Source of the DNA: Streptoalloteichus hindustanus
Lineage (GTDB): Bacteria; Actinomycetota; Actinomycetes; Mycobacteriales; Pseudonocardiaceae
DNA length: 64,000 bases
Assembly (NCBI RefSeq): GCF_900129375.1
Contig: NZ_FQVN01000005.1
Coordinates: 372,001 to 436,000, forward strand
Reading direction: 5' to 3'
This document shows positions 18,238-26,379 of this stretch, piece by piece. The position numbers and the translations under genes were made by a program. Every line of letters begins with the position of its first letter. The stretch's first letter is position 1. Under the pieces are notes generated by a model that was given only the letters and a program-made list of their open reading frames with translations, searched no databases and was not told the DNA's origin.

Positions 18238-18612
18238 ATGAGTGATCTGCGGAGCTACGCCGACGAGTTGTTCGCCTTCGTCGCCGCGCGGGACTGGGAC
18301 GTGGTGGAGAACCCCAAGGACCTGGCCATGGCGTTGGGCGGCGAGTGCGGCGAGCTGCTCGCCCTCCTGCAGTGGCACGGCGCGGAGGAGGCCGGGCGGC
18401 GGGTGCGGGAGGACCCGGACTTCCGGCGGAGGTTCGGCCACGAACTCGCCGACGTCCTGAACTACCTGCTGCGCCTGGCCCGCAACGCCGACCTCGACCT
18501 GCTGGCGGTCGCCCGCGAGAAGCTGGCGATCAACGAGCGGCGGTACCCGGTGGAGAAGGCGCGGGGCAGCAGCGCGAAGTACACCGAGCTCGTCGACGCC
18601 GACGTCGACTAG
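18238..18612 (+). CDS. MazG-like nucleotide pyrophosphatase
   Basis: 124 aa. The all-alpha NTP-PPase pattern is visible: GGECGELLALLQW and FGHELADVLNYLLRLA hold the acidic metal ligands (ExxE and ExxxD). ATG 18238 follows GAGGA. The relatives closest in size hydrolyse dCTP or CTP to the monophosphate and pyrophosphate. Being followed by a CMP-N-glycosidase-like gene, a CTP-to-CMP step feeding free cytosine is the natural reading. Removal of a toxic nucleotide by-product is an alternative. Confidence 0.82.
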   Translation: MSDLRSYADELFAFVAARDWDVVENPKDLAMALGGECGELLALLQWHGAEEAGRRVREDPDFRRRFGHELADVLNYLLRLARNADLDLLAVAREKLAINERRYPVEKARGSSAKYTELVDADVD

Positions 18613-18708
18613 GTGGGGCTGGGCCGGGCCTCGGTCGTCCGCCGAGCCCGACCGAATCTCGTTCTGCCAGAACAGTTTCCCGACACCCTTCTCGCACCGG
18701 AGGTGGCG

Positions 18709-19281
18709 ATGGCCGACCGTGTTCGCATCTTCCTCGCGGCACCGTTCGTGCAGTTCCTGGTGGGGGACCGGGTGACCGACCAGTGGCGTCACCGGCTGAC
18801 CGCCCTGCGGGAGCGGCTGCTGGCGGGCGGCGCGGCGGTCTTCAACGCCCACCACAACGAGGGCTGGGGCGAGTTCGGGCTGCCGCCGGAGCAGTGCGTG
18901 CCGAGCGACTTCCGGGGCGTGGTGGCCTGCGACGCCGTGTGCGCCTACGCGGGCGACCCCGTCTCCGCCGGTGTCGCGGTGGAACTCGGGTGGGCCTCGA
19001 TGCTGCGCAAGCCGATCGTCCTCGCGGCGGACGCGCGCACCAGACTGACGCCGATGATCGAGGGACTGGGCGCCGTGACCCGCGTCGAGACGATGCGGTT
19101 GGCGGACGGGCTCGACGACGGGGCGATCGAGGAGATGGCCACCACGGCGCTCCGCCTCGCGGCCGAGGCCCGGACGTGGGCGCCACCGCTGTGGCCCGGC
19201 GCGCGGCTCGACGCCCCGTTGGGGTACGCGGCCCTGGAGAACGACGCGTCCGAGCTCCTGTTCGGGGAGATCCCCGCGTGA
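18709..19281 (+). CDS. CMP N-glycosidase-like enzyme (BlsM/MilB group)
   Basis: 190 aa, preceded by GGAGGTGG. It belongs to the nucleoside 2-deoxyribosyltransferase fold: VRIFLAAPFVQF at the N-terminus, then SDFRGVVACDAVCAYAGD and VAVELGWAS, in which Glu92 is the expected catalytic residue. BlsM and MilB cleave CMP (or hydroxymethyl-CMP) to free the cytosine base for cytosylglucuronate synthase. This gene therefore ties the cluster to cytosine nucleosides. Plain deoxyribosyltransferase activity is the alternative. Confidence 0.82.
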   Translation: MADRVRIFLAAPFVQFLVGDRVTDQWRHRLTALRERLLAGGAAVFNAHHNEGWGEFGLPPEQCVPSDFRGVVACDAVCAYAGDPVSAGVAVELGWASMLRKPIVLAADARTRLTPMIEGLGAVTRVETMRLADGLDDGAIEEMATTALRLAAEARTWAPPLWPGARLDAPLGYAALENDASELLFGEIPA

Positions 19282-19290
19282 CCGGGGGAG

Positions 19291-19992
19291 ATGACTGAGG
19301 ACCGCGCGGCCCCGGCCGGGCGCCGTCAGGGGCGTGACATGCGGGCACCACCGGTCGACGTGCTGTTGGTGGGCGACCACTCGTTGACGTCGTACGGCCT
19401 GCGCGTGGCCATCGACCAGTTCCCGACGACCCGCCTGACGGCGGAGGTCACGACTCTCTCCGAGGCGGTCCGCCGCTGCGCGCGGGGACGCGTCGACGTG
19501 GTCGTCGTCAACGCGGCGGCGTCCGGCGTCGGCGCCGTCGCGTTGGTTCGCGCCGTGCGGCGGCTGGCCGATCCGCCCCCGGTCCTGTGCCTGTTGCCGC
19601 CCTCGGGTGCGGAGCTGGCCCGCCAGCTCGCGGCGGCCGGGGCCAGTGGGCTGCTGTACCTGACGGTCAGCCCGAGGGAACTGGAGGCCGCGGTGCTGGT
19701 GCTGCGCGCGGGCTGTTCGATCAGCCTGTGCGCCCCGGCCCACCGCCCCCGGTACCGGTGGGACGCGGAGATCGCCGCGACCGCCGACCCGCGTGGGCTT
19801 TCCGGCCGGGAGCTGGACGTTCTGCGGATGATCACCGAGGGCCGCACCAACGCGGAGATCGCGATCCGCATGGCGATCGGCGAGAGCACGGTGAAAACCC
19901 ACGTGCGGCGCGTCCTGCGCAAGCTCGGCCGCAGGAGCCGCGCCGAACTCGCCGCGCTGGCCTACGAGCGGTACATGATCGCGCGGCCGTGA
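19291..19992 (+). CDS. Second LuxR-family regulator with an atypical receiver
   Basis: 233 aa, GGGGGAG before ATG 19291, only 9 nt after the CMP-hydrolase-like gene. The HTH (LSGRELDVLRMITEGRTNAE, then ESTVKTHVRRVLRKL) is canonical. The receiver-like half has VDVVVVNAAASG where an Asp should follow the hydrophobic strand, so Asn replaces the phosphoacceptor. As with the regulator at 15817-16485, control by ligand rather than phosphorylation is likely. Confidence 0.82.
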   Translation: MTEDRAAPAGRRQGRDMRAPPVDVLLVGDHSLTSYGLRVAIDQFPTTRLTAEVTTLSEAVRRCARGRVDVVVVNAAASGVGAVALVRAVRRLADPPPVLCLLPPSGAELARQLAAAGASGLLYLTVSPRELEAAVLVLRAGCSISLCAPAHRPRYRWDAEIAATADPRGLSGRELDVLRMITEGRTNAEIAIRMAIGESTVKTHVRRVLRKLGRRSRAELAALAYERYMIARP

Positions 19993-20055
19993 TTTCCGGC
20001 GATGTAACGGAAATCGGCTGCGTGGTTGATCCCGTGCACCGGACACAGTGGACTG

Positions 20056-20403
20056 TCAGTTGTGGACAGCGCGTTCGCCGTGCAGGTCGACCACCAGTGC
20101 GGTGACGGCGTCGAGGTTCCGGAAGTGGGCGCCGTGGACCTTTTCCGGTGGCACGAGGACGTCGAACCGCGTTCTGATGTGGGCGACCAGTTCGGCGGTG
20201 GTGAGGGAGTTCAGGACGCCCCATTCGAGAAGGGGGGTGCGCCCGTCGATCTCGACGTGGTCGTCCTTGAGGACGTGGCGGAGGACGTACTCCCGCAGTG
20301 CGGCCAGAACATCCTCGGCGACAAGGGAAACACGCTCGGTCGTCTGGTGTCGGGGCACTGTTCTGGGTTGGGACACTGCTTTGGGTCGGGACACTGTGGC
20401 CAC
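20056..20403 (-). CDS. Peptidyl carrier protein for proline (CloN5/RedO/PltL type)
   Basis: 115 aa. The pantetheine site is TPLLEWGVLNSL with Ser66. The LLEWGV(L)NS form, with Asn before Ser, matches carrier proteins of pyrrole-2-carboxylate pathways. It should receive proline from the A domain at 14370 and present it to the oxidase at 13231. The GTG at 20403 is the chosen start and gives an N-terminal tail of short repeats (VSRPKAVSQPRTVPRHQ); a shorter start is possible. It is convergent with the LuxR gene at 19291 and lies 212 bp downstream of the ABC-F gene on the same strand. Confidence 0.85.
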   Translation of the reverse strand: MATVSRPKAVSQPRTVPRHQTTERVSLVAEDVLAALREYVLRHVLKDDHVEIDGRTPLLEWGVLNSLTTAELVAHIRTRFDVLVPPEKVHGAHFRNLDAVTALVVDLHGERAVHN

Positions 20404-20416
20404 CTAGGAACCTCGA

Positions 20417-20437
20417 CCCTCCCGACGCACGGGAGGG
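20417..20437 (-). terminator. Hairpin between ABC-F and PCP genes
   Basis: CCCTCCCG and CGGGAGGG form an 8-bp stem with a 5-nt loop just upstream of the PCP start. It has no U-tract. It could end or attenuate ABC-F transcription or control the PCP gene. Confidence 0.4.
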
Positions 20438-20615
20438 GGTGCGGATGTCCGTCGACCAGGAGGCCGTTCTCTCCCGGTCCGGGCGCGGAGGCACGGCCGA
20501 GGCTACTCGGCCGCCCCGGCGTCCGACCTCCTCCCCAGGGCCGAACCGCACGTCGGTACTTTCGGTGGACAGCCGACCACGTCGCCGACGGCGAACCCGC
20601 CAGGAGCCCCCGGTG

Positions 20616-22253
20616 TCAGCGGGCGCGTTGCGGTTTCGGCTCGTCCCACACGGGTTCCTCGACCTCCACGACCTGACCGTCGGAGCGGAAGAGGAGGTAC
20701 CGGTCGAAGGAGCGGGCGAACCAGCGGTCGTGCGTCACCGCGGCGACGGTCCCGGTGTAGGTCTGGAGCGCGTCCTGGAGCGCCTCGGCCGAGACCAGGT
20801 CGAGGTTGTCGGTGGGCTCGTCGAGCAGGAGCAGGGTGGCGCCGGAGAGTTCGAGGAGCAGGATCTGGAACCGCGCCTGCTGGCCGCCGGAGAGGGACTC
20901 GAACCGCTGGTCGCCGCCGGCCGCCAGCCCGTACCTGCTGAGCGCGGCCATCGCCGCGCCGCGGTCCAGGCCGGCGCGCCCCTCCTCGCCGTGCCAGAGG
21001 ATGTCGACCAGCGTGCGCCCCACCCATTCCGGGTGGTGGTGGGTCTGCGCGAACAGGCCGGGGACCACGCGCGCGCCCAGTCGGCACACGCCCTCGTGGC
21101 GGACTGTGCTGACCTGGTCGTTCTCGGACTCGGCCAGCAGCCGGAGGAAGTGGCTCTTGCCGGACCCGTTCGCGCCGAGCACCGCGACCCGGTCGTCGAA
21201 GAACAGCTCCAGGTCGAACGGCTGGGTCAGGCCCGTCAGCCGCAGGTCCTGGCAGGTGACCACCCGGACGCCGGTGCGCCCGCCCCGCAGCCGCGGTCGC
21301 ACGCGTTGCTCCCTGGGCGGCGCCGGGGGCGGGCCGGCCTCCTCGAACTTGCGCAGCCGCGTCTGCGCCGCGCGGTAGCGCGAGGCCATGTCGTCGCTGA
21401 TCGTCGCCTGCTGGCGGAGGGTGCGCACCAGCTCGCGGAGCTTCTCGTGCTCCTCGTTCCACCGCCGGCGCAACTCGGCGATCCGCTCCCACCGGGCCCG
21501 GCGCGCCTCGTGCCAGGTGCGGAAGCTGCCGCCGTGGGTCCACGCGCTGCCGGCCTCGATCGTGACCACCTGGGTGGCCGTGTTCGCCAGCAGCTCGCGG
21601 TCGTGGCTGACCATCAGGACGGCCTTGGCGGAGCGGGAGAGCTGCTCCTCCAGCCAGCGCTTGCCCGGCACGTCGAGGTAGTTGTCCGGCTCGTCGAGCA
21701 GCAGGACCTGTTCGGGGCCGCGGAGCAACGCCTCCAGCACCAGGCGTTTCTGCTCCCCGCCGGAGAGCGTCGCGACGCCGCGGAAGCGGGCGCGGTCGTA
21801 GGGCAGGGCCAGCGCCGCGATCGTCACCGTGTCCCACAGCACCTCGGCGTCGTACCCGCCCGCCTCGCCCCACGCGGCCAGCGCGTTGGCGTAGCGCATC
21901 TGGACGTCGGCCGAGTCGTCGTCCATCAGGGCCAGCTCGGCCGCGTCCAGCTCCGCGGCGGCGTCCCGGACCCGCGACGGCGCGACGGCGAGCAGCAGGT
22001 CCCGCACGGTGCGGTCATCCCGCACCGAGCCGATGAACTGCGGCATGACGGCCAGACCGCCCTGCACCCGGATGCCGCCGTCCGGCGAGGACAGCTCACC
22101 GGACAACACGCGCAGCAGGGTGGTCTTCCCGGCTCCGTTGTCACCCACAAGGGCGACAACATCACCCGAGGACACCCGCAGGGACACGTCGTGGAACAAC
22201 ACCCGGCCGTCCGGCAGCACGTGCGAGAGCGCCGTCGCCTCCAGGAAGCCCAT
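20616..22253 (-). CDS. ABC-F ATPase, candidate ribosome-protection self-resistance
   Basis: 545 aa with two nucleotide-binding domains and no membrane segments. Walker A1 is GDNGAGKTT at residues 37-45, signatures are LSGGEQKRL and LSGGQQARF, and Walker B boxes are LLLDEPDNYLD and LLLDEPTDNLD. A charged helical linker (about residues 250-330) sits between the domains, as expected for the P-site tRNA interaction motif. Antibiotic-resistance ABC-F proteins dislodge ribosome-bound drugs. Blasticidin-type nucleosides act at the P site, so self-resistance is plausible. A general translation factor is the alternative. Confidence 0.82.
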   Translation of the reverse strand: MGFLEATALSHVLPDGRVLFHDVSLRVSSGDVVALVGDNGAGKTTLLRVLSGELSSPDGGIRVQGGLAVMPQFIGSVRDDRTVRDLLLAVAPSRVRDAAAELDAAELALMDDDSADVQMRYANALAAWGEAGGYDAEVLWDTVTIAALALPYDRARFRGVATLSGGEQKRLVLEALLRGPEQVLLLDEPDNYLDVPGKRWLEEQLSRSAKAVLMVSHDRELLANTATQVVTIEAGSAWTHGGSFRTWHEARRARWERIAELRRRWNEEHEKLRELVRTLRQQATISDDMASRYRAAQTRLRKFEEAGPPPAPPREQRVRPRLRGGRTGVRVVTCQDLRLTGLTQPFDLELFFDDRVAVLGANGSGKSHFLRLLAESENDQVSTVRHEGVCRLGARVVPGLFAQTHHHPEWVGRTLVDILWHGEEGRAGLDRGAAMAALSRYGLAAGGDQRFESLSGGQQARFQILLLELSGATLLLLDEPTDNLDLVSAEALQDALQTYTGTVAAVTHDRWFARSFDRYLLFRSDGQVVEVEEPVWDEPKPQRAR

Positions 22254-22262
22254 GTCCCCAGA

Positions 22263-22319
22263 CTAGCCGTGCCCGGGACGGAGCAATCTTCGCCTTCCCT
22301 TGCCAGACCTGAAAAACAT
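22263..22319 (-). CDS. Possible 18-aa leader peptide upstream of ABC-F
   Basis: Translation gives MFFRSGKGRRRLLRPGHG, then TAG 9 nt before the ABC-F ATG. GCGAGG lies 7 nt before its start. It uses codons rare in this genome (AGG, AGA, CGA, TTG). Drug-responsive ABC-F genes are often switched on by ribosomes stalling on such leaders, so this may be an attenuator. The ORF is short enough to be chance. Confidence 0.4.
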   Translation of the reverse strand: MFFRSGKGRRRLLRPGHG

Positions 22320-22456
22320 GAGCAGACCTCGCTTCGGCGGCTTCGCCGGAGCCGCGGGTCACCCCTGTTCGGGTAGCGCCCTCGGTCTGGCCGGCGCTCG
22401 GGGAAGCGGCGTCCACAGTGGACTGTGGTCTCATGCGATCTGACGTGTCCGCAACA

Positions 22457-22480
22457 ACTCCGCGTCGGTGAGCGCGGAGT
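22457..22480 (-). terminator. Hairpin downstream of TetR gene
   Basis: ACTCCGCG and CGCGGAGT form a perfect 8-bp stem with an 8-nt loop, 11 nt past the TetR stop. It probably separates TetR from ABC-F transcription. Confidence 0.55.
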
Positions 22481-22490
22481 CCTGGAGTGG

Positions 22491-23111
22491 TCAGGAAGCG
22501 GAAGTGCTTGCGGGGTCGCCGAGAGCCCGGTGCGTCAGTTGGAGGACGTGGCGCACCACCTGGTCGGCGTCGATGTCGTCGTCCTGGAAGGCCAACTCGT
22601 CCAGGAGGCCGTCCGCCGCGTGGTAGACCATGCGGAACGCGACGGCCGGGTCGTGGGCGTGGAAGGCTCCCGCCTCCGCGCCCCGGACGACGAAGTCGCA
22701 CATGAGGGCGACGACGCGGCGGTTCGCCTGCCGGCAGATCTCCAGCGCCTTCGCGTTGGCCGAGCCGTAGACGATGCGGTGGAGCGCGCCGTTCGCCGCG
22801 GCGTGCCTGACGAGCGCGGTCAGGACGCGGTCGATGGTGGGCCACCAGTCAGCGCCCTCGTCGAGGATGTCCTGGGTCTTGGTGACGATCGCGTCGACGT
22901 AGCGCTCCCACAGCGCGCCGAGGAGGTGGTCCTTGGAGTCGAAGTACAGGTAGAAGGTGCCCTTCCCGATCTCGGCCGCGGCGGCGATCTCGGTGATGGT
23001 CGCGTCGGCGAAGCCGGTGGTGGCGAAGACCTCCCTGCCGGCGCGCAGGATGTCCTCCCTGCGGTCCTCCTGGCTCTTGGCCACCCGCTTGCGCCGCGTT
23101 CCTGTCGCCAT
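22491..23111 (-). CDS. TetR-family repressor of the adjacent MFS pump
   Basis: 206 aa. The N-terminal HTH region is typical: AGREVFATTGFADATITEIA, then EIGKGTFYLYFDSKDHLL. The ligand domain is not diagnostic. It is divergent from an MFS transporter, and two near-identical palindromic sites lie upstream of its start, so it likely represses itself and the pump. The drug or metabolite sensed is unknown. Confidence 0.9.
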   Translation of the reverse strand: MATGTRRKRVAKSQEDRREDILRAGREVFATTGFADATITEIAAAAEIGKGTFYLYFDSKDHLLGALWERYVDAIVTKTQDILDEGADWWPTIDRVLTALVRHAAANGALHRIVYGSANAKALEICRQANRRVVALMCDFVVRGAEAGAFHAHDPAVAFRMVYHAADGLLDELAFQDDDIDADQVVRHVLQLTHRALGDPASTSAS

Positions 23112-23150
23112 CGAGCACCTCCACGCCGGCCGACCTGGCGAGTGTAGCCG

Positions 23151-23190
23151 ACTGACCGTCGGTCATTCTATTGACTGACCGTCGGTCAGT
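23151..23190. promoter_or_regulatory. Tandem TetR operators
   Basis: ACTGACCGTCGGTCATT (23151-23167) and ACTGACCGTCGGTCAGT (23174-23190) are near-identical 17-bp sites, the second a perfect palindrome around a central T, with centres 23 bp apart. They lie in the TetR/MFS intergenic region. Confidence 0.88.
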
Positions 23191-23279
23191 TTGGTTGGCT
23201 GGGCGTCGTCGCCACCCCCTCGGAGGTCCCTCCCCGGTGGCAGCTCCTGTTCGTCGCGTCCCGAAGACGGTGAGGACCC

Positions 23280-24503
23280 ATGACAGTCACGAACGCCGAC
23301 GTGCCCGAGACCCGGCGAGCGGCCGACCCGCTCCCGCCGTGGCGGTTCTGGGCCAGCGCCTACGCGCTGCTCGTGCTGCTGGCGGGGACGAACCTGCCGA
23401 CCCCGCTCTACCGCGGTTACCAGGAGCGGTTCGGCTTCTCGCCCCTGGTCGTGACGCTCGTCTTCGGGGTGTACGTCGCCGCGCTCATCCCGGCCCTGCT
23501 CGTGGCCGGCCCGCTGTCGGACGCGGTCGGCCGGCGGCGCGTGCTGGTGCCCGCGATCGTGCTGGCCGCCCTCGGCGCGTTGGCCTTCGCGCTCGCCACC
23601 TCCACCGCGTGGTTGTACGTCGCCCGCGTCCTCCAGGGCCTGGCCCTCGGCGCGTCCTCCGGCACGCTGACCGCTGCCCTGACCGAGCTGGAGCCCCGGG
23701 GCGACCGCCGCCGCGCCGCCCTGGTGTCCACAGTGGTCTCGGTCGGCGGGCTGGGCGCCGGGCCGCTGCTGGCCGGCGTGCTGGCCCAGTACGCCCCCGC
23801 GCCCCGGGTTCTCCCCTTCGTCCTGGAGATCGTCCTGCTCGCGGTGGCCGCCGCGCTCGTCGCCGGAATGCCCGAGACCCGGCCGACGACACGCTGGCGA
23901 CCCCGGCGACCGCAGATCCCGGTGGCGGCACGGCGCGTCTTCCTGACCAGTGGCGCCGCGAGCTTCCTCGCCTTCTCGGTGACGGGCCTGGCGTTGAGCC
24001 TCGTCCCGACCTACGTCACACGGCTGTCCGGGAGCGACAACCTGGTCGCGGCCGGTGGCGCGGTGGCGTTGGTGCTCGCCGCCTCCTCGGTGGCCCAGAT
24101 CCTCGCGTCCGGCCGGCGTTCGGGGCCGGTGCAGGTCGTCGGGTTGGTGGTGCTCGCCGCCGGCCTCGTGCTGCTCGCGGTCGCCGGGTCGGCGTCCTCA
24201 CTGGTGACGCTGCTCCTCGCGGCCGTGGTCGCGGGGGCGGGTCACGGGCTCGCCTTCCTGGGCGGGCTGACCGAGGTGACCCGGGTGGCGCCGGCGGACC
24301 GCAGGGCGGACGTGCTGTCCAGCTTCTTCGTGATCGTCTACCTCGGCGTGGGCGTGCCCGTGATCGGCGTGGGCTTCCTGGCGACCAGGATCGGCCTTCT
24401 CCTGGCAGTCCAGTACTTCGCGGCTGTCGTCGTGGTGCTGTGCCTCGTCGTGGCGGCTGCGCTCGGCGCGCTGTCGCGGCGTGCGAGCACCGTCCACTCC
24501 TGA
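23280..24503 (+). CDS. MFS drug-efflux transporter
   Basis: 407 aa, twelve-helix pattern. GPLSDAVGRRRVLVPAIVL is the conserved loop 2-3 motif and VARVLQGLALGASSGTLTAA the helix 5-like segment. It is divergent from TetR across the tandem operators, so expression should be induced when TetR is released. The substrate is not evident. ATG 23280 lies about 6 nt after GGTGAGGA. The next gene follows after 21 nt. Confidence 0.88.
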   Translation: MTVTNADVPETRRAADPLPPWRFWASAYALLVLLAGTNLPTPLYRGYQERFGFSPLVVTLVFGVYVAALIPALLVAGPLSDAVGRRRVLVPAIVLAALGALAFALATSTAWLYVARVLQGLALGASSGTLTAALTELEPRGDRRRAALVSTVVSVGGLGAGPLLAGVLAQYAPAPRVLPFVLEIVLLAVAAALVAGMPETRPTTRWRPRRPQIPVAARRVFLTSGAASFLAFSVTGLALSLVPTYVTRLSGSDNLVAAGGAVALVLAASSVAQILASGRRSGPVQVVGLVVLAAGLVLLAVAGSASSLVTLLLAAVVAGAGHGLAFLGGLTEVTRVAPADRRADVLSSFFVIVYLGVGVPVIGVGFLATRIGLLLAVQYFAAVVVVLCLVVAAALGALSRRASTVHS

Positions 24504-24524
24504 CAGTCCACTTCGGAGGAATGT

Positions 24525-25019
24525 GTGAACACCAACGACATCGGTCACGCCTACGAGGGCTTGTTGAGGGTGGCGGCGGACCTCACGTCCGCGTCGCTCG
24601 ACCAGCAGGAGCGGGCCGACACGGACTGGACGTTGTGCCACGTCGCGCTCAGCGACCGCCTTCTCGCCGACGCGGCCCGCGAGGTCCTCGCCGGTCGACC
24701 ACCCCTCGTCGACAACCTCCCGGCCATGGAACCGTCGGCCATCTCCTCTCTGATCCGCTCGACCACGCACGAGGAACGCGTCGACCTGGTTCGGCGGAAC
24801 GGAGCCGAGTTCGTCGACCTCCTCGCGCGAACTCCGGAGAAGGACGAGGACACCCCTGTTCGTCTTCGCGTGTTCGGGCGCGACGGCCAACACGTCACCG
24901 ACGGCGAGATGACGTGGGGTGAGCTCGTTCGACTGCGAGCGGAGAGCCACCTGCCCGGACACGCGGCGCGCCTGGCCGGTTTCCTCGCAGCGGCCCAGAA
25001 CCGAGAGCAACGGGGCTGA
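24525..25019 (+). CDS. DinB-like four-helix protein
   Basis: 164 aa, GTG start after TTCGGAGGAAT. The pattern of a first helix ending in DWTLCHVALSDRLLADA and a late HLPGHAARLAGFL fits the DinB / mycothiol-dependent isomerase fold, with histidines that may bind metal. No specific activity can be assigned. It may be cotranscribed with the MFS pump 21 nt upstream. Confidence 0.6.
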   Translation: MNTNDIGHAYEGLLRVAADLTSASLDQQERADTDWTLCHVALSDRLLADAAREVLAGRPPLVDNLPAMEPSAISSLIRSTTHEERVDLVRRNGAEFVDLLARTPEKDEDTPVRLRVFGRDGQHVTDGEMTWGELVRLRAESHLPGHAARLAGFLAAAQNREQRG

Positions 25020-25045
25020 TTGCGGCGTCTCCTGTCGGACAGCGA

Positions 25046-26341
25046 TCAGCCGATCCGCTCCTGGCTCGGGTTCAACCACTCGGCGATATCGGCGACGACG
25101 GCCGGATCAACGTGCTGCGCCTCCTCGTACTCGGTGGGCGTGGAGGGGCCTGATCCGGGGAAGAACAGGTGGTTGTCGGCCTCGTACACGCGGATCGTGA
25201 CGTCCTCCCGGTGGGCCAGACCCGCCTGCCAACGCACGAGATCGTCCTCGACCGTCACCTGGTAGTCGCGGCCGCCCTGGAGGATGAGCATCGGGATGTT
25301 CAGCGTTTCGGCGGCGGCGACCGGGTCGTAGTCACGGAGGTCCAGCCAGTACGGGGCCGTGAGGCCGAACGGCAGGTCCTTCGCGGGCGTGGAGGGCGAC
25401 AGCAGGGGGCTGTCGACGAGCGCGGCCTGCTGGGCGATCGCCGTGACGGCGGCCTCGGTGACCGTGTCGGGGTACAGCGCGGCCAGATAGCGGGTGACGC
25501 GGACGGCGGCGTGGTGCATCGGCTGGGTGTCGCCGGCCAGAATCACCAGGCCAGCAACGGATTTCTCAGCCTGCGCGACCCGTGGCGCGACCTTGCCGCC
25601 CATGCTGTGGCCGAGGAGGAAGACCCGGTCGAGGTCCACAGTGGACTGGTTCTGGAGCAGGCGCACGGCGGCGACCGCGTGGGGCACGTACTCGTCCGAC
25701 ATCGTGAAGCCGGCCGTGGTCATGACGTGGCTGTGGACGTGCGTCACCTTGTCGAAGCGCAGCACCGCGACGCCACGACTGGCCAGCCCCCACGCCAGGT
25801 CCCTGAGCGGCTTGTTCGGCCCGCTGGTCTCGTCGCGGTCGAACGGCCCACCACCGCTGAGCAACACGACGCCGGGGTGGGGGCCAGGTCCGTGCGGCAC
25901 CGTCATCGTGCCGGGAACGGCGAGTGGACCGGTGCCGACTGTCACTTCGCGCTCGCTGAACCGGTGCGGGGCGGCGTAGGACGGTGGTTCCCAGGACGTG
26001 GCGCCGGCCGGGGCGAGTCGCAAACCGTGCACCATGCCGCTGCCGTCGACTGACACGACCACGGTGAACTCTCCCTTCTCGCACACCACGGGGACGCCCA
26101 CCCGGGTCACGCCCGCCGTCGGCGGCTCGCTCGTCGGTTCACCGATGCCGGTGATCGGCCCGGTCTTGGTCAGTTCGGTCGTCCACGCCGTCCGCAGCGT
26201 CTCGGCGGACACGACGGTCCGCAGTGATGCGGCGAAGAGGTCCTCGATCTCCGCGAAGCGTTCGTCCCGCGCCAGCTCGACGAGCCGCATCCCGCGTGTC
26301 GCTGCGTCGCTGCTCGACACCACCCGCACCACCTTTCGCAT
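25046..26341 (-). CDS. Alpha/beta hydrolase with N-terminal DUF3887-like domain
   Basis: 431 aa. Residues 15-120 look like a DUF3887 domain (FAEIEDLFAASLR). The hydrolase part has the nucleophile elbow LGHSMGGKVAP, an oxyanion region LSGGGPFDRDET, a late Asp in LILQGGRDYQVT and a His in EADNHLFF. It is probably an esterase or peptidase. ATG 26341 has no clear ribosome binding site, so translation may be leaderless or start a few codons later. It is divergent from an ArsR-type regulator. Confidence 0.8.
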   Translation of the reverse strand: MRKVVRVVSSSDAATRGMRLVELARDERFAEIEDLFAASLRTVVSAETLRTAWTTELTKTGPITGIGEPTSEPPTAGVTRVGVPVVCEKGEFTVVVSVDGSGMVHGLRLAPAGATSWEPPSYAAPHRFSEREVTVGTGPLAVPGTMTVPHGPGPHPGVVLLSGGGPFDRDETSGPNKPLRDLAWGLASRGVAVLRFDKVTHVHSHVMTTAGFTMSDEYVPHAVAAVRLLQNQSTVDLDRVFLLGHSMGGKVAPRVAQAEKSVAGLVILAGDTQPMHHAAVRVTRYLAALYPDTVTEAAVTAIAQQAALVDSPLLSPSTPAKDLPFGLTAPYWLDLRDYDPVAAAETLNIPMLILQGGRDYQVTVEDDLVRWQAGLAHREDVTIRVYEADNHLFFPGSGPSTPTEYEEAQHVDPAVVADIAEWLNPSQERIG

Positions 26342-26349
26342 GTTTTGCG

Positions 26350-26374
26350 AACGTTAGCACGACATGAGAACGTT
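26350..26374. promoter_or_regulatory. Paired AACGTT sites between hydrolase and ArsR-like genes
   Basis: Two AACGTT palindromes (26350-26355 and 26369-26374) are 19 bp apart in the 38-bp divergent gap, suitable for a dimeric winged-helix regulator. This gap also has to hold both promoters. Confidence 0.45.
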
Positions 26375-26379
26375 GGCGG

